Shown here: one piece after another, positions 34,001-43,682 of the stretch
Layout: each line of letters begins with the position of its first letter
Numbering within the stretch: position 1 is the first letter of the stretch
DNA from: Henckelia pumila
Taxonomy: Eukaryota > Streptophyta > Magnoliopsida > Lamiales > Gesneriaceae
DNA: 64,000 nucleotides
Assembly: GCF_033568475.1 (NCBI RefSeq)
Contig: NC_133123.1
Location: forward strand, 58,473,522-58,537,521
Direction: 5' to 3'
Made by a program: the position numbers and the translations under genes
Notes under the pieces: generated by a model
The model's input: the letters and a program-made list of their open reading frames with translations, nothing else
Databases searched by the model: none
What the model was told of the DNA's origin: nothing

Positions 34001-34175
34001 CTCTGGAACCATTTCCGAGCCTCAGCTGGGTCTCACCCATTCTAAGCCTGCGACTTCTTGTCATCACCTGCAAATCATTGCAAATGTGAGATCCACATCC
34101 GATATCCAATACCCAAGAAGTAGTATTAAGTGAAACATTTATTTCAATATAGAACATACCCTTCGCAGTTCGCAA
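31071..34175 (-). CDS. Copia Pol: protease, integrase, reverse transcriptase, RNase H
   Basis: A 1034-residue uninterrupted minus-strand frame. Protease: WVLDIGCGSHICND at about residues 21-34. Integrase: zinc-binding HARLGHISSRRMNKL...CESCLKGK at about 163-200, catalytic core starting DLIHTDVCGPFRVGTQYGHTYF with FTDDYSRYGYLYLMKYKSEA and RSDRGGEY. Reverse transcriptase: WIYKRKLGPDG, VKTAFLNGDIKEEIYM, PEGYTSMGSEHKVCKL and the active-site YVDDILLIGND. RNase H: LEGYTDSSFQSDVDD, SWKSSKQDTTADFTTEAEY and the end ADPLTKPLPGPLFDKH. The order protease-integrase-RT-RNase H is diagnostic of Ty1/copia. Gag lies just upstream (34206-34985). Its integrity suggests a recent insertion. Confidence 0.95.
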   Translation of the reverse strand: MRTAKGMFYIEINVSLNTTSWVLDIGCGSHICNDLQVMTRSRRLRMGETQLRLGNGSRVEAKAVGDVYLFLQNDFKLLLRDVLFVPDLIKNIISVSMLDRDGYSCNFVNGICNIYKNECLIGNGQLENDLYNLKLKDVPINYVDKPATTNKRKIDSQNPANLWHARLGHISSRRMNKLVGEGMFDMSDINSLPTCESCLKGKMTKSPFKGKPERSQNLLDLIHTDVCGPFRVGTQYGHTYFITFTDDYSRYGYLYLMKYKSEAFEKFKEFKAEVENKLGKSIKALRSDRGGEYLSTEFLDYLKENGILSQWTPPMTPQLNGVSERRNRTLLDMVRSMMSFTELPPSFWGYALETAVLLLNNVHTKAVDKTPYELWNGKAPKYSYLRIWGCPAYVKRTVGDKLDSRSSLCYFVGYPKNSIGYYFYYPAETKVFVSRNATFLEKEFLLDKKGEMMELEEIQEEPEIQNNDPTPQEPLIDTPVPRRSERTSRPPIRYGLLLEGDQDEPDVGCDPRNFKEAISDADSNLWLEAMQSEIDSMHTNQVWSLIDPPDGIVPIGCKWIYKRKLGPDGKVLTYKARLVAKGYTQRQGVDYDETFLPVAMFKSIRILIAIAAWYDYEIWQMDVKTAFLNGDIKEEIYMKKPEGYTSMGSEHKVCKLQRSIYGLKQASRSWNQKFDETIKDFGFIKNPEEPCVYKKVVKDAVTFLVLYVDDILLIGNDVGMLQSTKIWLSGRFSMKDLGEASYILGIQIYRDRSKRMIGLTQSTYIDTILKRFSMDGSKRGHLPMCHGVSLSKSMCPKTDEEIEKMTHVPYASAIGSIMYGMISTRPDVAFALSVTSRYQANPGQMHWKAVKDILKYLRRTKNMFMVYGGRELKLEGYTDSSFQSDVDDSKSTSGFVFMLNGGAVSWKSSKQDTTADFTTEAEYIAASAAAKEAVWMRNFVQELGVIPEVVGPVPVYCDNTGAVAQAKEPRSHQRSKHVLRKYHIIREIVERGDITVERVASADNIADPLTKPLPGPLFDKHREAMGLRSMTSWL

Positions 34176-34205
34176 CTGCTCTAGATATTCCTTGCAGTTA
34201 CGCTT

Positions 34206-34985
34206 TCAATGACCGGGCTTCTTGCAGTAATGGCAAACATCCTTGGATTTTTCCATGTTTGAAGCCTTTGTCTTGTACTTCTTCTCGGGTTCGATTTTCT
34301 TGGGTGGGGCAGAACGTTTCTTACCCTTTGTACTTGGCCCCTTCCTAGAAGAAGAAGAGGAGCCCACCAAGAAAGCCGGTTTATCCTTCTTTAATGTGGA
34401 TTCATATGTCACAAGCATATTGACCATCTCTTCAAGGGAGGCTTCTATCTTGTTCATATTGAAATTCACCACAAATCCGTCAAACGAAGAAGGAAGAGAC
34501 AGAAGTAGTAAGTCCACGTTGAGTTCATGCTCCAACACCAAATCAAGGGTTACCAACTTCTGTATGAGCCAAATCACTCGTACCCCATGATCACGGACCG
34601 AAGTCCCTTCACGCATGCAACACGTCATTAGCTCCTTTACAGTGGCGAACCTTTCAGCCCTCGATTGAACCCCAAAAAGTTCCTTGAGTTGTACGTGAAT
34701 GTCAGCAGCATTCACGGTGTCCTCAAATCGCCTCTGGAGTTCATCAGACATCGAGGCTTGCATATAGCATTTGGCCTTGATATCATGGTCCCACCATGTA
34801 TCAAGTTTGGCTAACTCTTCCGGACTTATGTCAGCTGGTGCTTCCTTCGGAAGAGATTTTTCTAACACGTAGAGCATCTTCTCCGAAGTCAAGACAATCT
34901 TCAACTTACGGAACCATTCCGTATAGTTTGCGCCAGTCAACTTATTTTGTTCGAGGATCGAGAAAAGTGGATTACGCGAATTCAT
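34206..34985 (-). CDS. Copia Gag with zinc knuckle
   Basis: Start placed at the methionine of MNSRNPLFSILEQNKLTG (34985), because the other copy starts at the same residue (61531); the open frame itself extends 30 bp further upstream. Core gag similarity (UBN2-type copia gag) covers NYTEWFRKLKIVLTSEKMLY through FATVKELMTCCMREG to LLLSLPSSFDGFVVNFNMNK. A basic tail (STKGKKRSAPPKK) follows, and then the zinc knuckle CHYCKKPGH, which forms the nucleocapsid and binds element RNA. Confidence 0.92.
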   Translation of the reverse strand: MNSRNPLFSILEQNKLTGANYTEWFRKLKIVLTSEKMLYVLEKSLPKEAPADISPEELAKLDTWWDHDIKAKCYMQASMSDELQRRFEDTVNAADIHVQLKELFGVQSRAERFATVKELMTCCMREGTSVRDHGVRVIWLIQKLVTLDLVLEHELNVDLLLLSLPSSFDGFVVNFNMNKIEASLEEMVNMLVTYESTLKKDKPAFLVGSSSSSRKGPSTKGKKRSAPPKKIEPEKKYKTKASNMEKSKDVCHYCKKPGH

Positions 34986-35162
34986 CTTTATGAAATACTG
35001 AAAAGAAACAGACAAATATCAGTGATTGTTTAAGTAATTTACTAAGACATAAAATAGGCGAAATTTATTTTATGAATCTCACTCCCACTATTTTAACGAT
35101 TTCACTACCCTCTAGTGAAAACGGGAAACTGTTTTCCTTAGTGAGAACATGGAGTCCAATTG

Positions 35163-35495
35163 ACAATCTATGGTCCCGAATAATATCAGCCAACCATAAT
35201 TTTCAAAAGGTAGAGCCCAATTGCTTCCAAAGCAACCTCCATGTTTTTACCTCATGTCCAATAAGGGCCCAATAATATGACGCCGTTTATTGTGACATGT
35301 CAAGATGACCCATCAATATTAAGTTGTGATGGACGGTCGCCATGTGGATCCCCCAATAATATGAGCCGATCTCATGGGAGTTCCACCCAACTTACAACAT
35401 GTGTCGATCCAATGTACAGCTTTCCGACGAACGGGCCCCCCCAATAATATGAGCCGGACCGTATCCGCGGGTAGCATCTCATACATTGATCGTTG
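35163..35495 (-). repeat. Four tandem stem-loops with the loop GGCTCATATTATTGGG (minus sense)
   Basis: The loop word, in plus-strand form CCCAATAATATGAGCC, occurs at 35352-35367 and 35440-35455. Close variants lie at 35175-35191 (CCCGAATAATATCAGCC) and 35268-35284 (CCCAATAATATGACGCC). Each lies between inverted repeats with different sequence: CATGTCCAATAA/TTATTGTGACATG, CCATGTGGATCC/GATCTCATGGG with outer TTAAGTTGTGATGGA/TCCACCCAACTTA, TCAATGTA-type arms, and TATGGT/ACCATA. The same set is found at 61026-61356. Confidence 0.85.
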
Positions 35496-36513
35496 ATGGA
35501 AGGTAGGAACATTTAAACAAATTTAAATTTCCTTTATTTATCTTGATATCAATTTTAAATCATATTTAAAATGAGGGATTTTAATTTTGAAAATTTGTCT
35601 CATCATTTTTAAAATTTTTGTATGCTTGCCGGATTCACACAATTTTGTCTAAAACATGCATACAACAATAATATCACATATTATATAGGATGATCGATTC
35701 CATTTCTAATCGACCCGTGGTTGCCAATCACGAGTCTTAGTCCAATCCTAGGTAATATGCAGTATGCAATGCAATCCTATTACATTGAGCTTCCAATTTA
35801 CATTTCTTCTGTCTTTATTGTCTGCTGGGCCCACCTCCATCTTCAAATCTTGATCTCCCACTAAATCTAATGTATTTACAATAAATAACAATGACAAGTA
35901 GGAGATACATTTTTAAGGGGTGGGAACGGGCCATAAACCAAGCCCACTTTTATTACATATGACAATTCATATTGGGCCATAAACCAGGCCCATTAATAAA
36001 TCCAACAACAATAAAAACAAATGTAAATTCCTAACATACACCTACAAAATTGGTCATGGCAATCGATCATCCTTATCCAATAACATTTAATTCAAAATTA
36101 ATTTATTGGATAACATGCAATGGCAATTTAAATTTAAAAGGATAAAATCATATTTCATATATAAAATCTTATTTTACATACAAAATCATATTTTATCTTT
36201 TTATCAAATAAAATCATATTTTATCTATAAAATCCAATTTTATACATAAAATCATATTTTACTCAATATATCCATAAGATCATATCTTATCATCAATTGT
36301 ACCAAAAATAATTAATTTCAAAATTCAATTTAACGGATAAAATATTTAAATTTTCCAAAAATTCAAATTTATCCAAAAATCAATTTTAAAATTTTCGGAC
36401 TCGAACAATTCGATCCGACGCCTCGGGGACCAATCAAAAACAATTTTCGATCAGACCAAAAATAGAATTTTAACATATTAAAATTTAATTTAAAAATTAA
36501 AAAATTAATTTTT

Positions 36514-36636
36514 CCCGCGGGCCGCCCGGGACATTCCCGGGCTGCCCGCGCCCTAATGGGGTTGGGTCGGGCAGCGACCATCGCTGCCCCCCCCCCCCCC
36601 GGGCAGCGATCCAATCGCTGCCCAGGTTTTTGCCCG
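36514..36636. repeat. GC-rich palindromic block of the copia leader (short form)
   Basis: Contains CCCGCGGG, CCCGGGACATTCCCGGG and GGGCAGCGAT...ATCGCTGCCC inverted repeats plus a C homopolymer. About 120 bp; the equivalent block in the other copy is about 395 bp (59616-60012). Confidence 0.88.
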
Positions 36637-36738
36637 AAAAAAAAAAATTATTTTTAAAATATTTATTTTGTTTCAAAAACCGAGGCTCAAAAATTTTTGT
36701 ACAATCGATTAATTTAATCGCTTGATCTGAGCAACCTG

Positions 36739-36750
36739 GCTCTGATACCA
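36739..36750 (-). promoter_or_regulatory. Primer binding site of the minus-strand copia
   Basis: Minus-strand TGGTATCAGAGC followed by CAGGTTGCTCAGATC; initiator-Met tRNA type. One base separates it from the LTR end at 36752. Confidence 0.93.
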
Positions 36751-36751
36751 C

Positions 36752-37878
36752 TGTTGAAGAACGCGGCGATCAGATCAATCAGGATTGATACCCGGTGCAG
36801 CGAAAGTTTAAAAATTTTATATGGAACGATTCCATAATGGGTATCAACCTTACGATTAAATTGTGTGTGTAAAAATTAAATAACAATTATAAAATTTTTA
36901 CCTCCAATCTCGAAGCGAGATTATGGACACCAACAGATTTTTCTATTCTTGTTGTATATCCCTGGAACTGATGGATGAACTGTTCTTCAATCAGGTGCAC
37001 GAACGGATGTTTAATCCCTCTGATAGATTGCACTAGAAAATCTATCAGAAGTTTCTACGAAGAGATTAACGAATTTGATCCGTTAAACCAGACTGTAATT
37101 CAAAATTCACAGACTGGATTTTCCGAGCAGAGGGGAGAAGGGGGGCGGCCACTACTGAGAGAAAAATAGGGTTTTTTCGAAAATTGTGACCTGTTGTGTG
37201 TAATTTCTGTACTGCAATAACTTATTTATAATGTAGGCCACTAACAGCTTAGGGCCCATTAGTCATAAGATTGTGACCTGTTGTGTGTAATTTCTGTACT
37301 GCAATACCGACACCTGATGACCCCAATAGAGTCGGTAAACGAGTCAAAGCACAGTACTAGCATATAGAGTCTCAATGATGTTTCAAGTAGTAAGGACTAA
37401 TGGTGTACAACCAAAACCACGGACTTTATCCACTCGATAAGTGATAACCACTTGGAAAGTCCGGATAGGGTAGTTCGATCATTCATCATATGAATATCCA
37501 TTTGCATGCTTCGAACATCTCTATGTTCCTTACCAATGAAACGTGGTACTCTGTATCGCAAATGCTAGTCTCAAACTCGAGCGATCCTTATCCTTATTAT
37601 CGGACGGCTCAATCGACTAGGAACAGTTTAGAATATACAGTGACTATAAGATGTGTTTCATGATAGACATCTCCATGTTCTACCACATCTTACATACACT
37701 ATAGTATATTCAAGGTCTTTATCAAACAACAATAGTATATCACAATATAACAATATGAAGAAAGATAAAGTCATTGCCATTAATAAAAGTGTAAATTATA
37801 TTAAACAAAAGATTGTTTATACAAAGAGTCATCAAAGCCCTTAGCCACAAGTTGGCTCAGCGGGCACCCACTCTTTCA
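36752..37878 (-). repeat. 5' LTR of the minus-strand copia (1127 bp, internally shortened)
   Basis: The left half matches block A and the right half block B of the 3' LTR, but about 0.7 kb of the expected 1.84 kb is absent at the A/B joint. A 37-bp word (ATTGTGACCTGTTGTG...) appears twice around the joint (37186 and 37269). One LTR of this element has thus grown and the other has shrunk. Confidence 0.9.
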
Positions 37879-38770
37879 CCTCGGACGGCTGTAAGATATG
37901 AGACTCATCTGCCACATACCGTCGCAACAGTGAAACATGGAACACATCATGGATACTTGACAAATACGGCGGTAAAGCCAACATGTAAGCCAAATCTCCA
38001 ACACTTTCCAGAATCTCGAATGGACCAATGTACCTAGGAGATAGCTTACCCTTGAGACCGAATCTCAAAATCCTGCGAAATGGTGATACTTTCAGGAATA
38101 GTTTCTCACCCACTTAAAACTGCAAAGGTCTGCGCTTAACATTTGCATAGCTAGCCTATCTATCCTGCGCAACCTTAATTCTCTTCTTGATCTGCCCTAC
38201 AATATCAGCAGTCTGTTGTACTAACTCTGGTCCCTCTATCTGTCACTCCCCCACTTCTTCCCAGAACAGTGGAGCACGACATCGTCGCCCGTACAACGCC
38301 TCAAACGGAGCCATTCCAATACTATGATGGTAACTGTTGTTGTACGCGAACTCAATTAATGGCAACTGATCTTGCCATGCTGGACCAAAATCCATAGAAC
38401 ATGCTCGCAACATGTCTTCAAGAGTACGTATCGTGCGCTCTGACTGTCCGTCAATCTCTGGGTGATATGTTGTACTCAAGCTAAGAGTAGTACCCATAGC
38501 GCGCTTAAGACTCCCCCAAAACCTGGAAGTAAACCTGGGATCTCGATCGCTGACTATGCTCACAGGCACTCCGTGTAATCGAACAATCTTCTGGATGTAC
38601 AACCATGCCATCATATCAAAACTTTAGTCCCGATTATAAGGAATGAAATGTGCTGACTTGGTGAGTAGGTCCACCACAACCCAGATAGCATCACAATTCC
38701 TTGAGCTCACTGGTAAATGGGTCACGAAGTCCATCATGATCAACTCGCATTTCCACTCAGGAATGGATAA
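37879..38770 (-). pseudogene. Ty3/gypsy integrase of the chromovirus-like element
   Basis: Minus-strand frames: 38243-38614 gives [22 protein letters not shown] with [26 protein letters not shown] and [21 protein letters not shown], the DDE integrase core. 37879-38113 gives the C-terminal KLSPRYIGPFEILESVGDLAYML and SIHDVFHVSLLRRYV typical of chromoviruses. Upstream, to 38770, traces of WWKGMK and [13 protein letters not shown]-like blocks are seen. Broken in several places. The copia element at 26256-37878 sits in its C-terminal part. Confidence 0.88.
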
Positions 38771-41098
38771 ATTATGAAGCAATCCTCCAAGTCTTTGGTG
38801 TTCTTCCTTGACCTACTGATACACCAAACATCTAAAAACATATTGATACACACTTTTCTTCATTCCTTTCCACCAAAAAGAACCTCGTACGCAAATCTTT
38901 GTACACTGAAAGGATTCTCATACTTTACTACTAATACTTGTCATAACACCTGTGACAACGTCGTTGTCCACAATTCTTGATTTCCTGAATCCCTCAAGTT
39001 CTCTTCTTGGAAATATCAATACAAATATTCTTATTGACTCAAAATTTGATTAGTACAATATCTAGTACTAATATAATGACATCTATCTCATAACTTGAGA
39101 TAACATCTGAAAATGAGAATATTGATTATCCTGCCACGGATAACAATTCCTTGCTGAATTCTGACTTACGCTATTATATGAACAAAACTGTTTCATCCTC
39201 ATTTGGCAAAGTCCTTAAATCAAAACAATCTAGCTAACCCCAATTCGATATCATAGAATCAGACTTATCAATGGTCTAACGCATCCATTAGACATCCCGA
39301 AAAATCAGTGACAACAATCCTGCTAGATCTGGTAACTTTAGATCTCATCTGTTGTCCTTTTTCCATGTATAAACACTTGATGCTATCCTGATATTACTCA
39401 TTTGAAATTCCAACACTTGCTAGATCAATTGGTGATAATATAATCCCAGTAATATTGCAGAAACGTTTATGAGAACTGAATATCTGAGTACTATACTCAT
39501 CTTATCAGTCTACCAAAAAGTGAACAATTCCAATCTTTCTTTATTCAAAAGAATATTTAGCTCCCCCATCACGGGGTTATAACATCTGTATCTACCTCAG
39601 ACAAATAGTTGCAAATATTCATTGGGAACCAAACTTGCACCAATTTAACTGACCATTTCAAAACATACATGAACACCTAAGTGCTCAACTTTCACTATCC
39701 AAGTGAATTCTCATACTGACGAATCCATGCTGTAACTTAGCAGGCTCATGACATCTATCAATAGAATCGAGTATCTTTTCAAGGTTATCAAACTGACACA
39801 AAATTATATTTTAACGTAACTGTTGCAATGATATCTAGACTGAGTAAATGTTCCATCCCCTTTTGAAGTACAAAAGACTTCCAGAATATCAATAGAAATA
39901 TACTCTCCCATGTCTATCGTTGATCACAGTTCACGCCTTTTCAAGGTTATCAAACTGGCACCAAATTATATTTTAATGTAACTGTTGCAATGATCTCTAG
40001 ACTGAGTAAATTTTCCATCCCCTTCTGAAGTAAAAAAGACTTCCAGAATATCAATGGAAATATACTCTCCCATGTCTATCGTTGATCACAGTTCACGTCT
40101 TCCAGTATAAGTCATCACATAGCCCTGATAAAATTCTTCTTTGCTCGACAATCCATCAATCGAATTCCAATTCTTACAGGAAAACTTACCTAAGTAAACT
40201 CGTCACTTAGAATTTCATGTTCATCTCATAATCAAGATCCTGATCACTAATATACCTCTGATAGAATCAGACAATACTGGTAAAACCTCCTGGTTCTCCC
40301 CTAGTATCACGTGCGAGAACTACCCGTCCAGAATATTCACTTGTCAAGGAATCCTTTCCAAGAATATTCTGTCCACGGAAACCAAAGTCTGTATCTCTGA
40401 TGAAGTCAGACGATAACTCAAATCCCTTGGAACTAAACCAGTATCAAGTAAAACTCCAGGAGAGTCAAATAAATTCTGAATATTCTCCTGATAGTTATAA
40501 CCATTGATATGACTGTACATACAACGAGACTGAGGTAAGTCTTCCTATAATTCCAAACTGGAACAAAAGAATCCTTCCAGAGTACACCGGCATAAGGTCG
40601 CACTTACTATACCAACTCGAAACCCGATAGTCAAGAGCACCCTGGCATAACTCATCCCTGAGTCTCTCATATTATGCAACATTCCTATTTGGACCAAAAT
40701 CATTGGTCAAGGAAATTATTTGTAGAGGCACAACTCAAATCCAAAGTCTGCAAGCATCTGATAATTAAATCCTGTTGAATATCAATTCAACTAATCTCCT
40801 GGATTAAATCCCGAAATCACAAATCAAGATCAAAACATATCTACTCAGAACAATTACTTGTCAAGGAAAAATCCATTCCAAGACTGTTCTGACAATGGAA
40901 CATCTTTATCTCAAACAGACGATAACTAAACCTTGATACCACACCTGGTATCTATCCTATCCAAAGTCATACCCTGTTGTGACTGTTTCAAAATTTCCAG
41001 ACTGAGTAGCCTTCCTTATATAGTCCTGGAGCACCAAGGCCTCCAAACAATCTCTGAAGTATGGAAACTTCCAGAGGAATACCGACTAAGGGTGGTTC
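38771..41098. other. AT-rich internal region of the chromovirus-like element, no clear coding sequence
   Basis: From 38771 to about 38970 very decayed integrase N-terminal sequence can be guessed. Beyond that I find no RT, RNase H, protease or gag on either strand, only AT-rich sequence with recurring words (CTTCCAGAATATCAAT, CTCCCATGTCTATCG). The expected pol region of a full element is absent or unrecognisable, so this copy may be non-autonomous or may have been filled by other sequence. Confidence 0.6.
39776..40099. repeat. Tandem duplication of about 162 bp
   Basis: Two copies, about 39776-39937 and 39938-40099. Both begin TTTTCAAGGTTATCAAACTG, continue with CTGAGTAAAT(G/T)TTCCATCCCC and end CGTTGATCACAGTTCACG. 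They differ at roughly ten sites, so the duplication is not recent. Confidence 0.92.
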
Positions 41099-41267
41099 CT
41101 CCTTGATAAGTGTATTGAGTATGCATTATTTTTTGTCAATTTATATTTATTTCGCATGCATTTATTTTATTTTCGTGCGTTTTGTTAGTATTTTATTTTA
41201 TGTGCATGTATTATACTCTCCTGGTTGAATTTTGTAGGAAATTGGAGGTTTTAAGTAGGAACTGTGC

Positions 41268-41510
41268 GGGCAAGGCACGTGCGCGCGAGGATAACAATCC
41301 AGAGATGTCAAATCCAAGGCGCGCGCGGGCGAGCTTCAGCCTTGCGCGCGCGCAGAAGAGATTTGCATAGTAGATCACGGAATACTCGCGCGCGGGCGAG
41401 CTTCGGCCTCACGCACGCGCGAGAGATGTTGGATGCCACTGTTTGTTTGAGGAGCGTGCACGCGAGATATGCCAGGCACGCGCACGCGTGTTCGGATGCG
41501 TGATGTTCGA
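41268..41510. repeat. GC-rich cassette in the Athila 5' LTR (GCGCGCGAGG family)
   Basis: Alternating CG runs with arms such as GGCGCGCGCGGGCGAGC and GCGCGCGCGC, separated by AGAAGAGATTT-like AT spacers; two GCGCGCGGGCGAGCTTC(A/G)GCCT units are tandem. The cassette of the 3' LTR (50327-50530) has a different arrangement. Confidence 0.9.
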
Positions 41511-41548
41511 GAATTTTAGGTCAATGAGGATTCTAATTGGCGCGAACC

Positions 41549-41558
41549 CTATAAATAG
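41549..41558 (+). promoter_or_regulatory. TATA box of the Athila 5' LTR
   Basis: CTATAAATAG, a plant TATA consensus, 40 bp downstream of the GC cassette. The same box is at 50589-50598 in the 3' LTR. Confidence 0.85.
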
Positions 41559-42446
41559 AAGTTTTATGATATTTTTGAGAACTTTTTGTCTTTTTGATTA
41601 CGCACGAAGGCTTACGGCGGCTGTTGAACAATTCTTCAGTTTTTCTTCTACTCTAGTATTTTCTATTTTATGATTTTTAGAATTGGTTTGTTTAATCATG
41701 TTTATTAGTGAGTAGTAGTTTTTCTTTCGATCAAGGCCACGTGATTGTGCCAGAAAATTTATGTAGAAACTCGTTTGTTTATTTGAGATTTTCAGACTTG
41801 ATTTGATTTTATTGTTATCGAATTTATATTTGTCTTGTGAATTTCCTGGCCAATTATTTGCTTGCATGTTAATTGATTCCAATTCGACAGAGGAGGTTTC
41901 GATTTTGATCACTTTGATATTCAACATAGTGTAAAACTTACTAGAAATAGAATTCGGTTTTATTATGCGGTTTGGGTGTAAATTGAATTTTCAAAGTTAT
42001 TCATGCATTCAAATTTGATTAGAATTACGAAAGATTAATCCGTCAAATTTGAATAGGTTTGATTGTTCTAGAAATAGTCTTTTAAACAAATTAGGAAAAT
42101 TTTCGTGAATTAAGATTAAGTCTGATGTCTTAGATCGACTACTTGTTACATGAATTGTCTGGTACCTACGTGAGTCCTTGATCGAGCTTTTCCCAAATTT
42201 GAGTTAAATCCAAATTTTCCAGCTGCATTTTAGTTAATTTAATTTTATTTGCAATTTTAATTATTAGTTTAAAATTTGAATCACTTTTATTCATTAGTCT
42301 AGATTAAGTAGGAATAAATATATTTTGGTAGTCATAATTATACAGTCCCTGTGGGTTTGACATTCGAATTTTATTCACTATCTATAACTTGATCTGGTAC
42401 GCTTGCCAGTTGATTTTTATCATACTGATTTAGCCGGTCAAGTTTT

Positions 42447-42464
42447 TGGCGCCATTGTCGGGGA
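42447..42464 (+). promoter_or_regulatory. Primer binding site, TGGCGCC type
   Basis: TGGCGCCATTGTCGGGGA, the Athila/Tat-type primer site (tRNA-Asp-like in the literature), six bases downstream of the LTR end at 42440. Confidence 0.92.
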
Positions 42465-42710
42465 CTGTTTGATATCAGAATTTTTAATCAGAATTTTTAT
42501 TTTGCTTGAGATTAGACTTTATTTATTTTCTTAAATTCTAACTAAAATTTCTTGGTGATTTTCAGGTACCTTCTGTTGTGCATGCATAGCATTCGATCAA
42601 GGGAATTATTAACACTTGATTTGGAGATCGAACGCACGCTTAGCAGGATCCGAAAAGCCAAGAAATCTATCAATCTAGAATTAGAGTCATAATCTAAATC
42701 TGAAGTAGAG

Positions 42711-43682
42711 ATGGCGGGCAACCGTACTGTTTGGGATATTATTAGGCCGCCAGTTGAAGGTTATGGATCTAGCATTGTTCACCCCGCTGTTGAGGCAAAC
42801 AATTTTGAGATGAAACCCTCTACTATTCAGCTGATCCAATTGCAAGCTAGATTTGGGGGCACATCTGTGGAAGACCCCTACGCTCATCTGGAGCGATTCC
42901 TGTCAATCTGTGACATGTTCAAAGTGAATGGGGTAACATATGATGCAGTGCGACTGCGGTTATTCCCATTCTCTCTTCAAGGCGATGCTTTTGAGTGGTT
43001 AGATGATTTTCCTACTGGTTCAATCTCTACATGGGACCAACTTGTTCAGACTTTTCTGAACAAGTATTTTCCTCCCACGAAGATGGCAAAATTATTTTCT
43101 GACATCATCTCATTCAGGCAGAAGGAGGCTGAATCTCTACATGCGGCTTGGACCCGATTCAAAAAGATGTTGAGGATGTGTCCTTAACATAATCTTACTC
43201 AGAGCCAGCAGACTCAGACCTTCTACAATGGGGCGGATCAATCTATTTGATCCATGTTGGATGCTGCTGCTAACGGAAGCCTATTCAGGAAGACACTGGC
43301 AGAAGCATGGGAAATCATTGGAAATATGGCTGAGAGCGACATTGGATGGCCAGATGCTAAAAAGGAGAAAAAGGCTAGAGTACTAGAAGTCGATGCACTG
43401 ACAGCACTGAATGCCAAAATCGATGCTCTTACTCATCAGATGGCAGTTATGCAGACAGCTCCAGCCAATCAAGTGCAAGCTCAACAGCCCGAGGAACAGC
43501 AAGTATTTGAAGTTGATGCAGCGAATTTTATGGGAAATCAAGGAGATAGCAATACAATCCCTACAGCAATACTTACAATCCTGGCTAAAAGAACCATCCA
43601 AACTTCTCATGGAAAGCTGCAGATCCTACATCTAATACATCGAAGCCCGTCGAGAAGAAGCCTTCTTTTGAAGAAATCATGA
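42711..43682 (+). pseudogene. Athila Gag
   Basis: Plus-strand frames from MAGNRTVWDIIRPP. The retrotransposon gag core is clear: FGGTSVEDPYAHLERFLSICD, LFPFSLQGDAFEWLDDFPTG, LVQTFLNKYFPPTKMAKL and FRQKEAESLHAAWTRFKKML. The downstream part (43254-43682) continues with LAEAWEIIGNMAESD and a glutamine-rich tail. This is the capsid protein of the particle. Confidence 0.9.

Larger units (their letters stand above)
34986..36738 (-). other. Copia 5' leader with stem-loop array and GC block
   Basis: A 1.75-kb untranslated leader between the primer site and gag. It holds a GC-rich block next to the primer site (36514-36636, including a run of 16 C on the plus strand), a long AT-rich middle, and four tandem stem-loops with a shared loop (35163-35495) just upstream of gag. 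No coding sequence is evident. Confidence 0.85.
26256..37878 (-). mobile_element. Ty1/copia element, minus strand, nearly whole, with an enlarged 3' LTR
   Basis: Element sense is right to left: 5' LTR (37878-36752), primer site (36750-36739), leader, gag (34985-34206), pol (34175-31071), purine tract, and a 4.8-kb 3' LTR (31056-26256). LTR ends are TGAAAGAGTGGG and CCAACA or TTCAACA. The flanks CCTCA (26251-26255) and CCTCG (37879-37883) are a 5-bp target duplication with one mismatch. The target is the integrase region of the surrounding Ty3 element, whose coding sequence continues on either side. The coding region looks almost whole, with about one visible break. The lineage may be Angela or Tork-like; this is from memory of gag/leader style. 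Confidence 0.93.
41104..42440 (+). repeat. 5' LTR of the Athila-type element
   Basis: Starts TGATAAGTGTATTGAG and ends TTTAGCCGGTCA. Contains the GC cassette (41268-41510), a TATA box 40 bp downstream of it (41549-41558), then AT-rich R/U5. 1337 bp. Confidence 0.95.

Noticed and set aside
36585-36600. The run of 16 C as a functional G-quadruplex or regulatory site
   Set aside because: A homopolymer in a GC-rich repeat is more likely slippage or a sequencing-length uncertainty. The other copy has no equivalent run.
41182-41503. Arginine-rich frames in the Athila LTR
   Set aside because: They result from the CG-rich cassette; the same place in the 3' LTR encodes different words. No conservation as protein.
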